Positions 23,122 to 25,452 of a DNA stretch of 25,452 bases are shown piece after piece. A program made the position numbers and the translations under genes. The notes below the pieces were generated by a model. The model was not told where the DNA came from. It was given only the letters and a program-made list of their open reading frames with translations, and did not search any database. Source of the stretch: Gemmatimonadota bacterium. GTDB taxonomy: Bacteria; Gemmatimonadota; Gemmatimonadetes; Gemmatimonadales; GWC2-71-9. Where the stretch lies: positions 1 to 25,452 of the forward strand of contig QHTP01000025.1 in the NCBI GenBank assembly GCA_003220855.1, in the 5' to 3' direction. Position 1 is the first letter of the stretch, and each line of letters begins with the position of its first letter.

Positions 23122-24327
23122 GTGGAGCAGACTTACTTCCGGCGCGGCTTCGGCCTCAAGGGCGACATCGAAGGCGCGCTGGCCGCCGATTACCACAGCC
23201 GGGTGGTGGACCGGATCCGCGCCCTCGGGTACGCCCTCACGCTGGGTGACCTGACGTTCAAGCTCGCGCGCGAGTTCGGCTTCTGCTACGGCGTGGACCG
23301 CGCCGTCGAGTATGCCTACGAAACCCGCACCAAGTTCCCCGGGCGGCGGCTGCTCCTGGTCGGCGAAATCATCCACAATCCCCACGTCAACGCCAAGCTG
23401 CGGGCCATGGGCGTCGAGTTCCTGCATCGGCCCGAAGGCGGTGAGTTCGACTTCGGGAGCGTCACCGCCGGCGACGTCGTGCTGCTGCCGGCGTTCGGCG
23501 TCACGGTGAGGGACTTCGAGCGGCTGCGCGCGATCGGGTGCGTGCTGGTGGACACCACCTGCGGCTCCGTGCTCAACGTGTGGAAGCGGGTCGAGTCGTA
23601 CGCCAAGGACGGGTTCACCGCCATCGTCCATGGCAAGCATTATCACGAGGAGACCAAGGCGACGTCGAGCCAGGTCACCCGCTACCCGGGCGGCAGGTAT
23701 CTCGTGGTGCGGGACATGGCTGAAGCTCGCGAGGTGTGCGCGTACATCGAGGGCGCGGGGAGCGGCGAGCGGTTCCTGCAGCTGTTCGACGGCAAGATGT
23801 CCCCCGGCTTCGACCCGGATCGCGATCTCGTCCGTGTGGGCGTGGCCAATCAGACCACCATGCTGTCGGGCGAGTCGCTGGCCATCGCGGCGGAGCTCAG
23901 GAAGGCGCTGGCCAAGCGTTACGGCGACGAGGACCTGCCCCAGCATTTCCGCACGTTCGACACGATCTGCTCGGCCACGCAGGATCGCCAGGACGCGGTG
24001 TTGAAGCTCATTGCGGAGCCGCTCGACCTGATGGTGGTGATCGGTGGATATAACTCGAGCAACACCACTCACCTCGCAGCCATCTGCCAGGAGAAGGTGC
24101 CTACCTATCACATCGAAGATGCGGCGTGCATCGATCCCGCCGGCGCCGCCGTCCGGTTTCGCCCCGTGGGCGCGCATGCCGAGCGGAGCGCGACCGCGTG
24201 GCTGCCGGCGGGCCCGTTGACAGTGGGCGTCACCGCGGGCGCCTCCACACCCAACAACAAGATTGGTGAGACGATCGAGCGCATCGCGGCGGCCCGCGGC
24301 CTGACGCTCGAGGCGGTCCTCGCGTAG
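23122..24327 (+). CDS. ispH: 4-hydroxy-3-methylbut-2-enyl diphosphate reductase
   Basis: This 401-residue protein is IspH (LytB), the last enzyme of the non-mevalonate (MEP) pathway, which makes IPP and DMAPP with a [4Fe-4S] cluster. The three cluster cysteines are Cys55 (GFCYGVDRA), Cys147 (DTTCGSV) and Cys283 (DTICSATQDRQ). GEIIHNPHVN, the HGKHYHEETKAT segment and GGYNSSNTTHL match the substrate pocket. At 401 residues with an N-terminal extension, it resembles the longer plant and cyanobacterial-type IspH rather than the roughly 316-residue E. coli form. The GTG start at 23122 lies 4 bases after the oxidoreductase stop and 6 bases after a TAGATT hexamer. It could be read by coupling or from a leaderless transcript. 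It shows the host makes isoprenoids by the MEP route. Confidence 0.97.
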   Translation: MEQTYFRRGFGLKGDIEGALAADYHSRVVDRIRALGYALTLGDLTFKLAREFGFCYGVDRAVEYAYETRTKFPGRRLLLVGEIIHNPHVNAKLRAMGVEFLHRPEGGEFDFGSVTAGDVVLLPAFGVTVRDFERLRAIGCVLVDTTCGSVLNVWKRVESYAKDGFTAIVHGKHYHEETKATSSQVTRYPGGRYLVVRDMAEAREVCAYIEGAGSGERFLQLFDGKMSPGFDPDRDLVRVGVANQTTMLSGESLAIAAELRKALAKRYGDEDLPQHFRTFDTICSATQDRQDAVLKLIAEPLDLMVVIGGYNSSNTTHLAAICQEKVPTYHIEDAACIDPAGAAVRFRPVGAHAERSATAWLPAGPLTVGVTAGASTPNNKIGETIERIAAARGLTLEAVLA

Positions 24328-24363
24328 GGTCGCACCTTCGGGAAATCTTCGCCATATTTCAGC

Positions 24364-25452
24364 ATGTCCCTGTCGGGGTTCCATCCCGCCATTGAGCGCT
24401 GGTTCGGGTCGCGCTTCCGGGAGCCGACCGAGCCCCAGCAGCGTGCCTGGCCTCTGATCCAGGCCGGGCGCAACGCCCTCATCGCCGCGCCCACGGGTTC
24501 CGGCAAGACGTTCGCCGCCTTCCTGGCGGCGATCGATTCGCTGCTGCGCCAGGGCCTCGACGGCACGCTGGGCGACGGGACGCAGGTCGTGTACGTGTCG
24601 CCCCTCAAAGCGCTCTCGAACGACGTGCAGAAGAACCTGGCCGAGCCGCTGGCGGAGATCCGTCGCACGCTCGAAGCGTTGTGTCTGCCCGACGTGGAGA
24701 TCCGCACGCTGGTGCGCACCGGCGACACGCCGGCGGCGGCGCGCCAGGAGATGGTGCGGCGACCGCCGCACATCCTCGTGACCACGCCCGAATCGCTCTA
24801 CCTCATTCTGACGTCGGAGCGAGCGCGCGAGATGCTGCGCGCCGTCCGGACCGTGATCGTGGACGAGATTCACGCCGTGGCGCGCGACAAGCGGGGCAGC
24901 CACCTGGCGCTCACGCTCGAGCGGCTCGACCAGCTCGCGGGCCGGCGGCTGCAGCGCATCGGGCTCTCGGCCACGCAAAAGCCGATCGAAGACATCGCGC
25001 AGTTCCTGGTCGGCGCCCACCGAGCCCCGAGCCCCGACTCCCGAGCCCCCACCATTATCGACTCCGGCCACGCGCGGACGCTCGATCTCGCGATCGAGAT
25101 CCCGTCGTCGCCGCTCGAGGCGGTGATGGCGGCCGAGGTGTGGGACGAGATCTACGAGCGCCTGGTGCAGCTGATCTCGGAGCACCGCACCACGTTGGTG
25201 TTCGTGAACACGCGGCGGCTCGCGGAGCGGCTCGCGCTGCATCTGTCCGAGCGTCTGGGCGCGGACCAGGTCACGTCGCACCACGGGAGCCTCTCGAAGG
25301 AAAAGCGGCTCGACGCGGAGACGCGACTCAAGGAGGGGAAGCTCAAGGCGCTCGTGGCGACCGCCTCGCTCGAGCTGGGGATCGACATCGGCGCGGTGGA
25401 CCTGGTGTGCCAGATCGGGTCCACCCGCGCGATCGCGACGCTGCTGCAACGG
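24364..25452 (+). CDS. Lhr-like DEAD/DEAH helicase, N-terminal part
   Basis: The frame is open from ATG 24364 to the window edge (363 residues, incomplete). It shows an Lhr-type superfamily-2 core. FREPTEPQQRAWPLI is the Q-like motif, followed by PTGSGKT (43-49), YVSPLKALSNDV (Ia), VTTPESLYL (Ib), VDEIH (from about 166), GLSATQ (III), TLVFVNTRRLAERLA (IV) and VATASLELGIDIGAVD (V); the window ends at the QR of motif VI. Lhr family helicases act on DNA or DNA-RNA hybrids in repair. A CATATT hexamer ends 5 bases before the ATG, with no Shine-Dalgarno. A heptanucleotide tandem repeat at 25021-25048 inserts about ten Pro/Ser/Arg-rich residues after motif III. It lies 36 bases after ispH. Confidence 0.93.
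   Translation, partial: MSLSGFHPAIERWFGSRFREPTEPQQRAWPLIQAGRNALIAAPTGSGKTFAAFLAAIDSLLRQGLDGTLGDGTQVVYVSPLKALSNDVQKNLAEPLAEIRRTLEALCLPDVEIRTLVRTGDTPAAARQEMVRRPPHILVTTPESLYLILTSERAREMLRAVRTVIVDEIHAVARDKRGSHLALTLERLDQLAGRRLQRIGLSATQKPIEDIAQFLVGAHRAPSPDSRAPTIIDSGHARTLDLAIEIPSSPLEAVMAAEVWDEIYERLVQLISEHRTTLVFVNTRRLAERLALHLSERLGADQVTSHHGSLSKEKRLDAETRLKEGKLKALVATASLELGIDIGAVDLVCQIGSTRAIATLLQR
25021..25048 (+). repeat. Heptanucleotide tandem repeat inside the Lhr gene
   Basis: There are four head-to-tail 7-base units, CGAGCCC, CGAGCCC, CGACTCC, CGAGCCC, of which the third differs at two bases. They encode about residues 220-229 (RAPSPDSRAP), an apparent surface loop between motif III and the second helicase domain. 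Gain or loss of one unit would shift the reading frame. Confidence 0.75.

Noticed and set aside
22837..25449. An 870-codon antisense open frame, with similar long ones at 14844-17012 and 2569-4134
   Set aside because: They lie opposite genes with clear families and reflect the high GC content; their compositions are His/Arg/Gln-rich nonsense.

Overview
This is a GC-rich, densely packed bacterial chromosome segment with 21 protein-coding genes (two cut by the window edges). I see no rRNA, tRNA, CRISPR array, insertion sequence or prophage gene. The gene set points to Gemmatimonadota or a close relative: a DUF5916-type outer-membrane protein, OmpA proteins with thrombospondin-type-3 calcium repeats, secreted M28 and M14 metallopeptidases, a 401-residue IspH, and GC near 70 percent. 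The phylum assignment is an inference. No gap without a gene exceeds 300 bases.

Layout. (1) 1-4059: the end of a DUF5916 outer-membrane protein meets a minus-strand operon of a 391-residue unknown protein, a TrmB-like regulator, an alpha/beta hydrolase (GTGA overlap) and a TetR regulator. (2) 4187-9182: a secreted M28 peptidase diverges from an aconitase/isopropylmalate-isomerase-type enzyme whose small (swivel) domain precedes the large domains. A DUF4015 glycoside-hydrolase-like secreted protein converges on it. (3) 9237-14703: a minus-strand envelope operon of two tandem OmpA proteins, each with six TSP3 repeats and joined by an ATGA overlap, followed by a secreted M14 carboxypeptidase. 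(4) 14799-17666: a membrane-GAF-MCP signalling protein diverges from a small selenoprotein of the SelW/Rdx family, followed by a small basic secreted protein with a strong terminator. (5) 17754-25452: plus-strand genes for a HrpA/HrpB-like DEAH helicase, a PAS-Fis regulator, a 4HBT thioesterase, a secreted protein with an apparent CTG start, a Gfo/Idh/MocA oxidoreductase, IspH, and the start of an Lhr-like helicase. The three genes from the thioesterase to the oxidoreductase are chained by 4-base start/stop overlaps, and IspH follows after 4 bases.

The most notable item is the selenoprotein at 16980-17219. An in-frame TGA sits exactly at the selenocysteine position of a CxxU redox motif. A 7-bp perfect stem with a GGTCT loop begins 15 bases after it, as expected of a bacterial SECIS element. 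Standard gene callers would break or miss this gene. Other points of interest are a recurrent -10-like hexamer 5 to 10 bases before start codons (suggesting leaderless mRNAs), a dyad operator next to the trmB-like start, a Shine-Dalgarno-preceded CTG start, and a heptanucleotide tandem repeat inside the Lhr gene.
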